Assembly: GCF_045679555.1 (NCBI RefSeq)
Contig: NC_092091.1
Span: 83,073,953-83,137,952 of the forward strand
Source of the DNA: Salvelinus alpinus
Taxonomy: Eukaryota; Chordata; Actinopteri; Salmoniformes; Salmonidae
Direction of reading: 5' to 3'
DNA length: 64,000 nt
Shown here: positions 11,436 through 22,584 of the stretch, piece by piece
Layout of the letters: each line of letters begins with the position of its first letter
How positions within the stretch are numbered: the stretch's first letter is position 1
Notes under the pieces: model-generated
Told to the model about the DNA's origin: nothing
What the model saw: only the letters and a program-made list of their open reading frames with translations
The model's database searches: none
Translations under genes and position numbers: made by a program

Positions 11436-12897
11436 GAGGACCCTGTCAGAGGCTGGTTCAGGGAGATGGAGGACCCTGGGTCAAGCCCAGTCAGAGGCTG
11501 GTTCAGGGAGATGGAGGACCCTGGGTCAAGCCCAGTCAGAGGCTGGATCAGGGAGATGGAGGACCCTGGGTCAAGCCCAGAGGCTGGTTCAGGGGGATGG
11601 AGGACCCTGGGTCAAGCCCAGTCAGAGGCTGGATCAGGGAGATGGAGGACCCTGGGTCAAGCCCAGTCAGAGGCTGGTTCAGGGAGATGGAGGACCCTGG
11701 GTCAAGCCCAGTCAGAGGCTGGTTCAGGGAGATGGAGGACCCTGGGTCAAGCCCAGAGGCTGGTTCAAGGAGATGGAGGACCCTGGGTCAAGCCCAGTCA
11801 GAGGCTGGTTCAGGGAGGTAGAGGACCCTGGGTCAAGCCCAGTCAGAGGCTGGATCAGGGAGATGGAGGACCCTGGGTCAAGCCCAGTCAGAGGCTGGAT
11901 TAGGGAGATGGAGGACCCTGGGTCAAGCCCAGTCAGAGGCTGGATCAGGGAGATGGAGGACCCTGGGTCAAGCCCAGTCAGAGGCTGGATTAGGGAGATG
12001 GAGGACCCTGGGTCAAGCCCAGTCAGAGGCTGGATCAGGGAGATGGAGGACCCTGGGTCAAGCCCAGAGGCTGGTTCAGGGGGATGGAGGACCCTGGGTC
12101 AAGCCCAGTCAGAGGCTGGTTCAGGGAGATGGAGGACCCTGGGTCAAACCCAGTCAGAGGCTGCTTCAGGGGGATGGAGGACCCTGGGTCAAGCCCAGTC
12201 AGAGGCTGGTTCAGGGAGATGGAGGACCCTGGGTCAAACCCAGTCAGAGGCTGCTTCAGGGGGATGGAGGACCCTGGGTCAAGCCCAGTCAGAGGCTGGT
12301 TCAGGGAGATGGAGGACCCTGGGTCAATCCCAGTCAGAGGCTGGTTCAGGGGGATGGAGGACCCTGGGTCAAGCCCAGTCAGAGGCTGGTTCAGGGGGAT
12401 GGAGGACCCTGGGTCAAGCCCAGTCAGAGGCTGGTTTAGGGAGATGGAGGACCCTGGATCAAGCCCAGTCAGAGGCTGGATCAGGGAGATGGAGGACCCT
12501 GGGTCAAGCCCAGTCAGAGGCTGGTTCAGGGAGGTAGAGGACCCTGGGTCAAGCCCAGTCAGAGGCTGGGTCAGGGAGATGTAGGACACTGGGTCAAGCC
12601 CAGTCAGAGGCTGGGTCAGGGAGATGGAGGACCCTGGGTCAAGCCCAGTCAAAGGCTGGGTCAGGGAGATAGAGGACCCTGGGTCAAGCCCAGTCAAAGG
12701 CTGGGTCAGGGAGATAGAGGACCCTGGGTCAAGCCCAGTCAAAGGCTGGTTCAGGGAGATGGAGGACCCTGGGTCAAGCCCAGTCAGAGGCTGGTTCAGG
12801 GAGGTAGAGGACACTGGGTCAAGCCCAGTCAGAGGCTGGGTCAGGGTGGTAGAGGACACTGGGTCAAGCCCAGTCAGAGGCTGGTTCAGGGAGGTAG
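11436..12897. repeat. 45-bp minisatellite, about 32 copies
   Basis: Unit core 'ggaccctgggtcaagcccag', then 'tcagaggctg' and 'gttcagggagatgga'. A few units lack 'tcag' (about 11,580, 11,755, 12,065). Length divisible by three gives long open frames on both strands with a 15-residue periodicity, which I reject as genes. Confidence 0.97.
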
Positions 12898-12939
12898 CAC
12901 TATATGCTAAGTTAGCACACTGACTGCAGTTATATGCAC

Positions 12940-15900
12940 ATGTAGGCTACAGTCTGTCTAGAGGATACACAGGTCAACATACAGTAGTCTGTCTAGAGGA
13001 TACACAGGTCAACATGCTGTAGTCTGTCTAGAGGATACACAGGTCAACATACTGTAGTCTGTCTAGAGGATACACAGGTCAACATACAGTAGTCTGTCTA
13101 GAGGATATACAGGTCAACATGCAGTAGTCTGTCTAGAGGATACACAGGTCAACATACAGTAGTCTGTCTAGAGGATACACAGGTCAACATACAGTAGTCT
13201 GTCTAGAGGATACACAGGTCAACATACAGTAGTCTGTCTAGAGGATACACAGGTCAACATGCAGTAGTCTGTCTAGAGGATACACAGGTCAACATACTGT
13301 AGTCTGTCTGGAGGATACACAGGTCAACATGCTGTAGTCTGTCTAGAGGATACACAGGTCAACATGCAGTAGTCTGTCTAGAGGATACACAGGTCAACAT
13401 GCAGTAGTCTGTCTAGAGGATACACAGGTCAACATACTGTAGTCTGTCTAGAGGATACACAGGTCAACATACAGTAGTCTGTCTAGAGGATACACAGGTC
13501 AACATACTGTAGTCTGTCTAGAGGATACACAGGTCAACATACTGTAGTCTGTCTAGAGGATACACAGGTCAACATACTGTAGTCTGTCTGGAGGATACAC
13601 AGGTCAACATGCTGTAGTCTGTCTAGAGGATACACAGGTCAACATGCAGTAGTCTGTCTAGAGGATACACAGGTCAACATGCAGTAGTCTGTCTAGAGGA
13701 TACACAGGTCAACATACTGTAGTCTGTCTAGAGGATACACAGGTCAACATGCAGTAGTCTGTCTAGAGGATACACAGGTCAACATACTGTAGTCTGTCTA
13801 GAGGATACACAGGTCAACATGCAGTAGTCTGTCTAGAGGATACACAGGTCAGCATGCAGTAGTCTGTCTGGTAGATACACAGGTCAACATGCTGTAGTCT
13901 GTCTAGAGGATACACAGGTCAACATGCAGTAGTCTGTCTAGAGGATACACAGGTCAACATGCAGTAGTCTGTCTAGAGGATACACAGGTCAACATGCAGA
14001 AGTCTGTCTAGAGGATACACAGGTCAACATGCAGTAGTCTGTCTAGAGGATACACAGGTCAACATGCAGTAGTCTGTCTAGAGGATACACAGGTCAACAT
14101 GCAGTAGTCTGTCTAGAGGATACACAGGTCAACATGCAGTAGTCTGTCTAGAGGATACACAGGTCAACATGCAGTAGTCTGTCTAGAGGATACACAGGTC
14201 AACATGCAGTAGTCTGTCTAGAGGATACACAGGTCAACATGCAGTAGTCTGTCTAGAGGATACACAGGTCAACATGCAGTAGTCTGTCTAGAGGATACAC
14301 AGGTCAACATGCAGTAGTCTGTCTAGAGGATACACAGGTCAACATGCAGTAGTCTGTCTAGAGGATACACAGGTCAACATGTAGTAGTCTGTCTAGAGGA
14401 TACACAGGTCAACATGCTGTAGTCTGTCTAGAGGATACACAGGTCAACATACAGTAGTCTGTCTAGAGGATACACAGGTCATCATGCTGTAGTCTGTCTA
14501 GAGGATACACAGGTCAACATGCAGTAGTCTAGAGGATACACAGGTCAACATGCTGTAGTCTGTCTAGAGGATACACAGGTCAACATGCTGTAGTCTGTCT
14601 AGAGGATACACAGGTCAACATGCAGTAGTCTGTCTAGAGGATACACAGGTCAACATGCTGTAGTCTGTCTAGAGGATACACAGGTCAACATGCAGTAGTC
14701 TGTCTAGAGGATACACAGGTCAACATGCAGTAGTCTGTCTAGAGGATACACAGGTCAACATGCAGTAGTCTGTCTAGAGGATACACAGGTCAACATGCTG
14801 TAGTCTGTCTTGAGGATACACAGGTCAACATACAGTAGTCTGTCTAGAGGATACACAGGTCAACATGCAGTAGTCTGTCTAGAGGATACACAGGTCAACA
14901 TACAGTAGTCTTTCTAGAGGATACACAGGTCAACATGCAGTAGTCTGTCTAGAGGATACACAGGTCAACATACTGTAGTCTGTCTAGAGGATACACAGGT
15001 CAACATGCAGTAGTCTGTCTAGAGGATATACAGGTCAACATGCAGTAGTCTGTCTAGAGGATACACAGGTCAACATGCAGTAGTCTGTCTAGAGGATACA
15101 CAGGTCAACATGCAGTAGTCTGTCTAGAGGATATACAGGTCAACATGCTGTAGTCTGTCTAGAGGATACACAGGTCAACATGCAGTAGTCTGTCTAGAGG
15201 ATACACAGGTCAACATGCAGTAGTCTGTCTAGAGGATACACAGGTCAACATACTGTAGTCTGTCTAGAGGATACACAGGTCAACATGCAGTAGTCTGTCT
15301 AGAGGATACACAGGTCAACATACTGTAGTCTGTCTAGAGGATACACAGGTCAACATGCAGTAGTCTGTCTAGAGGATACACAGGTCAGCATGCAGTAGTC
15401 TGTCTGGTAGATACACAGGTCAACATGCTGTAGTCTGTCTAGAGGATACACAGGTCAACATGCAGTAGTCTGTCTAGAGGATACACAGGTCAACATGCAG
15501 TAGTCTGTCTAGAGGATACACAGGTCAACATGCAGAAGTCTGTCTAGAGGATACACAGGTCAACATGCAGTAGTCTGTCTAGAGGATACACAGGTCAACA
15601 TGCAGTAGTCTGTCTAGAGGATACACAGGTCAACATGCAGTAGTCTGTCTAGAGGATACACAGGTCAACATGCAGTAGTCTGTCTAGAGGATACACAGGT
15701 CAACATGCAGTAGTCTGTCTAGAGGATACACAGGTCAACATGCAGTAGTCTGTCTAGAGGATACACAGGTCAACATGCAGTAGTCTGTCTAGAGGATACA
15801 CAGGTCAACATGCAGTAGTCTGTCTAGAGGATACACAGGTCAACATGCAGTAGTCTGTCTAGAGGATACACAGGTCAACATGCAGTAGTCTGTCTAGAGG

Positions 15901-17672
15901 ATACACAGGTCAACATGTAGTAGTCTGTCTAGAGGATACACAGGTCAACATGCTGTAGTCTGTCTAGAGGATACACAGGTCAACATACAGTAGTCTGTCT
16001 AGAGGATACACAGGTCATCATGCTGTAGTCTGTCTAGAGGATACACAGGTCAACATGCAGTAGTCTGTCTAGAGGATACACAGGTCAACATGCTGTAGTC
16101 TGTCTAGAGGATACACAGGTCAACATGCTGTAGTCTGTCTAGAGGATACACAGGTCAACATACTGTAGTCTGTCTAGAGGATACACAGGTCAACATGCTG
16201 TAGTCTGTCTAGAGGATACACAGGTCAACATGCAGTAGTCTGTCTAGAGGATACACAGGTCAACATGCAGTAGTCTGTCTAGAGGATACACAGGTCAACA
16301 TGCAGTAGTCTGTCTAGAGGATACACAGGTCAACATGCTGTAGTCTGTCTTGAGGATACACAGGTCAACATACAGTAGTCTGTCTAGAGGATACACAGGT
16401 CAACATGCAGTAGTCTGTCTAGAGGATACACAGGTCAACATACAGTAGTCTTTCTAGAGGATACACAGGTCAACATGCAGTAGTCTGTCTAGAGGATACA
16501 CAGGTCAACATACTGTAGTCTGTCTAGAGGATACACAGGTCAACATGCAGTAGTCTGTCTAGAGGATATACAGGTCAACATGCAGTAGTCTGTCTAGAGG
16601 ATACACAGGTCAACATACTGTAGTCTGTCTAGAGGATACACAGGTCAACATGCAGTAGTCTGTCTAGAGGATACACAGGTCAACATACAGTAGTCTTTCT
16701 AGAGGATACACAGGTCAACATGCAGTAGTCTGTCTAGAGGATACACAGCTCAACATACAGTAGTCTGTCTAGAGGATACACAGGTCAACATGCAGTAGTC
16801 TGTCTAGAGGATACACAGGTCAACATGCTGTAGTCTGTCTAGAGGATATACAGGTCAACATACAGTAGTCTGTCTAGAGGATACACAGGTCAACATGCAG
16901 TAGTCTGTCTAGAGGATACACAGGTCAACATACTGTAGTCTGTCTGGAGGATACACAGGTCAACATGCAGTAGTCTGTCTAGAGGATACACAGGTCAACA
17001 TGCAGTAGTCTGTCTAGAGGATACACAGGTCAACATGCAGTAGTCTGTCTAGAGGATACACAGGTCAACATACTGTAGTCTGTCTAGAGGATACACAGGT
17101 CAACATACAGTAGTCTGTCTAGAGGATACACAGGTCAACATGCAGTAGTCTGTCTAGAGGATACACAGGTCAACATGCAGTAGTCTGTCTAGAGGATACA
17201 CAGGTCAACATGCTGTAGTCTGTCTAGAGGATACACAGGTCAACATACTGTAGTCTGTCTAGAGGATACACAGGTCAACATACTGTAGTCTGTCTAGAGG
17301 ATACACAGGTCAACATACAGTAGTCTGTCTAGAGGATACACAGGTCAACATGCAGTAGTCTGTCTAGAGGATACACAGGTCAACATACAGTAGTCTGTCT
17401 AGAGGATACACAGGTCAACATGCTGTAGTCTGTCTAGAGGATACACAGGTCAACATGCAGTAGTCTGTCTAGAGGATACACAGGTCAACATGCAGTAGTC
17501 TGTCTAGAGGATACACAGGTCAACATGCAGTAGTCTGTCTAGAGGATACACAGGTCAACATACAGTAGTCTGTCTAGAGGATACACAGGTCAACATGCTG
17601 TAGTCTAGAGGATACACAGGTCAACATGCAGTAGTCTGTCTAGAGGATACACAGGTCAACATGCAGTAGCTT
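12940..17672. repeat. 35-bp minisatellite, about 135 copies
   Basis: Unit core 'gaggatacacaggtcaacat', then '(g/a)c(a/t)gtagtctgtcta'. It is the longest array in the window. Rare variants ('ctggtagata', 'tttctagagg', 'cttgaggata', 'gtcatcatg', 'gcagaagtc') each occur at least twice, at a constant spacing of 1536-1540 bp, revealing an internal tandem duplication of about 42 units. Confidence 0.98.
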
Positions 17673-17767
17673 GACTGTCGGTCCTGGCTGATTTTCCTTG
17701 GGTCATGGCTTAATACTGGATCCTGGCCCGGAAAATTGTTCTGTGTGTTTAGTTGTGGATCATAGGA

Positions 17768-17982
17768 TGTCCCAAATGGCACCCTATTGCCTAATACTCT
17801 GGTCAGAAGTAAAGTACTATATCAGTGGAGGCTGCTGAGGGGAGGACAGCTCATAATAGTGTCTGAGAGAGAATGGAATGGAAACCATGTGTTTTATACC
17901 ATTACCACGAGCCCGTCCTCCCCAACTAAGATGCCACCAACCTCCTGTGCTATAAAGGGAACATGGTGCCATTTGGGATGCT
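17768..17982. mobile_element. Family A element split by a second MITE-like element
   Basis: The outer arms 'tcccaaatggcaccctattg' (17,770) and 'gtgccatttgggatg' (ending about 17,982) belong to the palindromic family A. Between them, 17,823-17,949 starts 'cagtggaggctg' and ends 'cctcctgtg', typical termini of another abundant salmonid element. The inner copy is flanked by 'ctatat' on the left and 'ctataa' on the right, a plausible target-site duplication. Confidence 0.7.
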
Positions 17983-17994
17983 AGGTGCTTTATG

Positions 17995-18946
17995 AAACAC
18001 AAGGGTGGTGAACCATACAGCTAGAGGTAGAAAACCAGAGGGAGAGGAGGCTGTGTTGGAGCACAAGGGTGATGAACCATACAGCTAGAGGTAGTAAACC
18101 AGGGGGAGAGGAGGCTGTGTTGGAGCACATGGGTGATGAAACATACAGGTAGAGGTAGTAAACCAGGGGGAGAGGAGGCTGTGTTGAGCCACAAGGGTGA
18201 TGAACCATACAGCTAGAGGTAGTAAACCAGGGGGAGAGGAGGCTGTGTTGAGCCACAAGGGTGATGAACCATACAGCTAGAGGTAGTAAACCAGGGGGAG
18301 AGGAGGCTGTGTTGAGCCACAAGGGTGATGAACCATACAGCTAGAGGTAGTAAACCAGAGGGAGAGGAGGCTGTGTTGGAGCACAAGGGTGATGAAACAT
18401 ACAGCTAGAGGTAGTAAACCAGAGGGAGAGGAGGCTGTGTTGGAGCACAAGGGTGATGAAACATACAGCTAGAGGTAGTAAACCAGATGGAGAGGAGGCT
18501 GTGTTGAGCCACAAGGGTGATGAACCATACAGCTAGAGGCAGTAAACCAGAGGGAGAGGAGGCTGTGTTGGAGCACAAGGGTGATGAAACATACAGGTAG
18601 AGGTAGTAAACCAGAGGGAGAGGAGGCTGTGTTGGAGCACAAGGGTGATGAAACATACAGCTAGAGGTAGTAAACAGATGGAGAGGAGGCTGTGTTGGAG
18701 CACAAGGGTGATGAAACATACAGCTAGAGGTAGTAAACCAGAGGGAGAGGAGGCTGTGTTGGAGCACAAGGGTGATGAAACATACAGCTAGAGGTAGTAA
18801 ACCAGAGGGAGAGGAGGCTGTGTTGGAGCACAAGGGTGATGAAACATACAGCTAGAGGTAGTAAACCAGAGGGAGAGGAGGCTGTGTTGGAGCACAAGGG
18901 TGACATACAGGTAGAGGCAGTAAACCAGAGGGAGAGGAGGCTGTGT
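17995..18946. repeat. 64-bp minisatellite, about 15 copies
   Basis: Unit core 'gtgatgaaacatacagctag', then 'aggtagtaaaccagagggagaggagg'-type sequence and 'ctgtgttggagcacaag'. 'gttgagcca' and 'gttggagca' variants are clustered. Confidence 0.96.
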
Positions 18947-18984
18947 ACCCAATAGAGCAGGGTTTCCCCCCTGGGGACACGTTT

Positions 18985-19395
18985 AGTGTTTTTCCCAGCA
19001 CTACACAGCTGATTCAAATGATCAAAGCTTGATGATGAGTTGGATAATTTAATGAGTTGTGTAGTGCTCGGAAAACACCCAAAACGTGCACCAAGGAGGG
19101 GATCCCAGGACCGAGTTCAGAAACCCTGCAATAGAGGACTAACGCCTTGATCACACTGAGCGCAAAATAGTACGAAGCATCATCTGGATATTTTGCGCAA
19201 CAAAAGTTCAACATTCACCTTCTGCTACCATTTCTGTCAAGCCGTCAAACGCATACAGTTTGACGCATTCGTCACCATATGCACCACAGAGAACGCACTG
19301 CAAGGCAAACGCAACGTTCCATTGGACACGAAGGTACTTATGGTGTACCAAAATGCAAACACTGTCGGTGTGATCGAGGCGGAAGCAAATTAAAC
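18985..19395. mobile_element. Two dispersed-element fragments
   Basis: From 18,985 to 19,120 the sequence reads 'actacacagctgattcaaat' on one arm and 'gagttgtgtagtgct' on the other, a foldback element. From about 19,140 to 19,395 is a second element ('aaagttcaacattcaccttc', 'gaacgcactgcaaggcaaac') that I recognise as repetitive in salmonids. Neither has a sound reading frame. Confidence 0.55.
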
Positions 19396-19759
19396 TAAGA
19401 CCCATGCAGTATTTATTTTTAGGGATTTAAAATGTAATTGTATTCCTTGACGTTTCACAACTACCACGATGTGCGTTCTACATGGTTGCCAGTGTAAAGA
19501 GAGTAATGTTGCTTCCAGAATGAGAAGTGGTTACAAAACCTCTGTACTCAGTGACACCCAAACCTGCTTGGCAGGACTTGCTATTATTACGAAAGGAGAA
19601 GCGGAGTCCCTAGTTACGAAAGAGTGACTGGAAGTGTCCTTTTTCTGAAGGTGGAGAATTTAGGTTTCGCTTTTTGCCCATTCTCACAAGGCTCAAGACG
19701 ACTAAAGAGAAGTTAACATCGTTTTTGAATACCTTTTAACCGGTAATCCGATCCGCGAC

Positions 19760-20093
19760 ATGCACGCACACAGGGAGCTAAACGGTAATTACCCCACAGG
19801 TGGGCAAAGCCCCGGTGAAAAAGAGATGGAACCACCACCGGCAAACGCTGCAATCGCCATGTATCATCAAAGTCCTGCGGCGTCACGACTGTCAAGTAGT
19901 CTACTGACGCTGCCTAAAGAGTTACCGGCATTCTGTGCGTCCACCCACGGCATGCTCGTGAGGAACCCGGGGTTGCTGAATTCACGGGCCGGTTCTCCTT
20001 ATTATTCGGTGACACACATCGGTAATCTTAACAATAAACCGAAGAAACATGAGATCCAAACATGGCAGAAATGCTTCGCAGATTCCATAGCCG
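19760..20093 (+). CDS. Unidentified first coding exon (111 residues)
   Basis: This looks like a genuine first coding exon of a gene I cannot name. The first ATG (19,760) follows apparently single-copy sequence, and an in-frame TAA lies at 19,703-19,705. The frame runs 111 codons plus one base to a consensus donor, CCG|GTGAGT, after 20,093. The translation has no low-complexity repetition. It begins 'MHAHRELNGNYP', has a Ser/Leu/Pro-rich middle ('SRLSSSLLTLPKELPAF') and a basic stretch 'NNKPKKHEIQTWQKCFADS' just before the splice site. I see no signal peptide, membrane segment or known domain. No convincing downstream phase-1 exon appears before noct, so the gene may have very long introns, extend through the repeat arrays, or be a truncated duplicate. 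Confidence 0.5.
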
Positions 20094-21325
20094 GTGAGTT
20101 GGTTTTGTAACAATTGTACAGCACGATAACTCAACGAGTCAGATACATTGTGTATCTACTCTTAACTATCCAAGACTAATGCTAACGTTTGAAATGTTCT
20201 CTTCCTGATTTCAAGACGGGCATCTTGTAAAGGTGTAACTTAGATACTGTAGCAAATTCGGGGGGTGGCCCCGACTGAGACTCGAAACCACGTCAAATCA
20301 AATCAAAACCGTTACGCAAAGAGGTCCAAACCTCTTGACGAGGTCGCTAAGTGTTGGGTTCAAGTCACTACAATATAGTTAATTGCGCTGTTGTTGAGAG
20401 AAGCGAACATTTGGTAACATTTCTTTGGGCTGACACTACTCTAAAAGCATCATAAGAAAATGCAACAATGTTATGATTCATGTCAGTGGTATTGTATCAG
20501 GGGTCATCTCGCTTAAACTCTAAGAATATTCTATATACATAAATGCCTCCATTTATGCAAGTTGGGAATGTGTATGTTTGTTCCACAAATTCCAAAAGTC
20601 ATTCCGATTATTTAACCACCAAAGCGCTGGCATTACTTCAAAGGCTCTCCTCCGCCTTTCAGACAGCAACTGCAGGCTTTTGCTCCAGCCCTACTCTAAC
20701 ACCAGGAGCTTGATTCATAGATTTGGGTCAGGTATGTTAGAGAAGGGCTGTAGAAAAAGCAGACATCCATCCAGCACAGCCTCCGATTTGAAAAGGCTAT
20801 CCCTGGTTCTCTACCTCACCTTTGCGTGTGGAGGCTTTTGCTCTGGCCCTGCGCCAACATACCTAAATGGCATTTATATAGCTGCTGTTTCTCCAGTTCA
20901 CCGGTAGGTGGCAGTAGAACCGATGTTTTCACACTGACTCATTCTAATGACCTTGTAGTGCAGCTGTTGAAAAGCACAGCGCTACCACGCTTCTCCACAC
21001 ACACCACACGGTTACACACACAGCACGGCAGGAGTAAGAAACGCGCACACAGGGAATCTGCTGAGGATATACAGCAGCAACGATAGCTCCAGTCTGGTAA
21101 GATAACGTTTCAACAGTAGCCTGTCTACCAGGATTCTAACCATGTTTTAAAGAACGTTTCAACAGTAGCCTGTCTACCAGGATTCTAACCATGTTTTTGA
21201 AGTGCTCAACTCTCTTTCGCGCTCTGGAACAGTTATGTAATAATACCCTACTCTCAAGCAAACTGTTTTATTCTCTCTCTGGGGATTGTGGGTAAGATTA
21301 TGTTATATGATGAGTTGTTTGATGT
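20094..21325. other. Non-coding stretch with dispersed-repeat fragments
   Basis: About 20,225-20,360 resembles a tRNA-derived SINE piece: 'gggttcaagtcac' fits a B-box-like motif and 'gactcgaaaccacg' is its inverted counterpart. From 21,107 to 21,200 a 48-bp unit ('aacgtttcaacagtagcctg') is present twice. The rest shows no gene. Confidence 0.4.
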
Positions 21326-22260
21326 ACAGTGGCTGGGGAAAGTATTCACCCCCTTTGCATTTTTCCTATATTGCTGCCTTACAACCTGGAATTAAAATAT
21401 ATTTTTTTGGGGGGGGTTGTATCACTTTGATTTACACAACATGCCTACCACTGTGAAGATGCAAAATATGTTTTGTGAAAGAAATAAGACAAAAACTGAA
21501 CTTGAGCGTGCACCCCTCAAAGTCAATACTTTGAGCCACTTTTTTGCAGCAATTACAGCTGCAATTCTCTTGGGGTATGTATCTATAAGCTTGGCACATC
21601 TAGCCATTGGGATTTCTGCCCATTCTTCAAGGCAAAACTTCTCCAGCGCCTTCAAGTTGGATGGGTTCCGCTAGTGTACAACAATCTTTAAGTCATACCA
21701 CAGATTCTCAATTGGATTGAGGTCTGGGCTTTGACTAGGCCATTCCAAGACATTTAAATGTTTCCCCTTAAACCACTCGAGTGTTGCTTTAGCAGAATGC
21801 TTAGGGTCATTGTCCTGCTGGAAGGTGAACCTCCGTCACAGTCTCAAATCTCTGGAAGACTGAAACAGGTTTCCCTTAAGAATTTCCCTGTATTTAGCGC
21901 CGACCATCATTCCTTCAATTCTGACCAGTTTCCCAGTACCTGCCGATGGGAAAAATATCCCCACAGCATGATGCTGCCACTACCATCCTTCACTTGATGA
22001 TGGTGTTCTCGGGGTGATGAGAGGTGTTGGGTTTGCGCCAGACATAGCATTTTCCTAGATTGCCAAAAAAGCTCAATTTTAGTCTCATGACCAGAATACC
22101 TTGTTCCACATGTTTGGGGAGTCTCCCACATGCCTCTTGGTGAACACCAAACGTGTTTGCTTATTTATTTTCTTTAAGCAATGGATTTTCTTCGGGCCAC
22201 TCTTCCGTAAAGCCCAGCTCTGTGGAGTGTACGGCTTAAAGTGGTCCTGTGCTTTTTAGT
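21326..22260 (-). mobile_element. Tc1-like transposon remnant
   Basis: Begins after a TA dinucleotide with 'cagtggctggggaaagtatt', a Tc1-type terminal repeat. It continues with antisense transposase sequence, for example 'cacagcatgatgctgccact' (the antisense of a Gly-rich SIMLWG segment) near 21,962. The minus-strand frames are broken by stops and frameshifts. The right end is degraded, and another dispersed fragment ('agtccaggactaggctttat', 22,258-22,305) follows. Confidence 0.8.
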
Positions 22261-22429
22261 CCAGGACTAGGCTTTATTAGTGTCCGGGAAACCGCCCCGT
22301 TTAATTTAGTTTTCTAGAGATAGAACCCATTAGTTGCAACACTGTTGTAGGCTCTGCCCCTTTATAGTGTGGCCGACCTAACTAACAATCATTTTAGCCA
22401 CGAGCAAATCCCTTCCATGATCTAGTAGA

Positions 22430-22579
22430 TGATCACCCAGTGGAAACGCTGTAGGAGGCCGATCTGGCGGATGTCTAGATCACCCAGTGGAAATGCTGGA
22501 GGAGGCCGATCTGGCAGATGTCTAGATCACCCAGTGGAAACGCTGGAGGAGGCCGATCTGGCAGATGTCTAGATCACCC
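22430..22579. repeat. 47-bp repeat, 3 copies
   Basis: 'gatcacccagtggaaacgct' recurs three times at 47-bp spacing, immediately left of the 49-bp array. Confidence 0.9.
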
Positions 22580-22584
22580 ATCGC

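Noticed and set aside
11436-12923. Several long frames with 15-residue periodicity on both strands
   Set aside because: They follow from a 45-bp unit length and are open in several frames at once. No start context, introns or conserved domain.
12940-17672. CRISPR-like regular repetition
   Set aside because: Copies are head to tail without unique spacers, in a vertebrate genome; it is a minisatellite. The same applies to every other array here.
20225-20370. A tRNA gene
   Set aside because: A B-box-like motif is present but I cannot draw a proper cloverleaf or find an A box at the right distance; more likely a SINE fragment.
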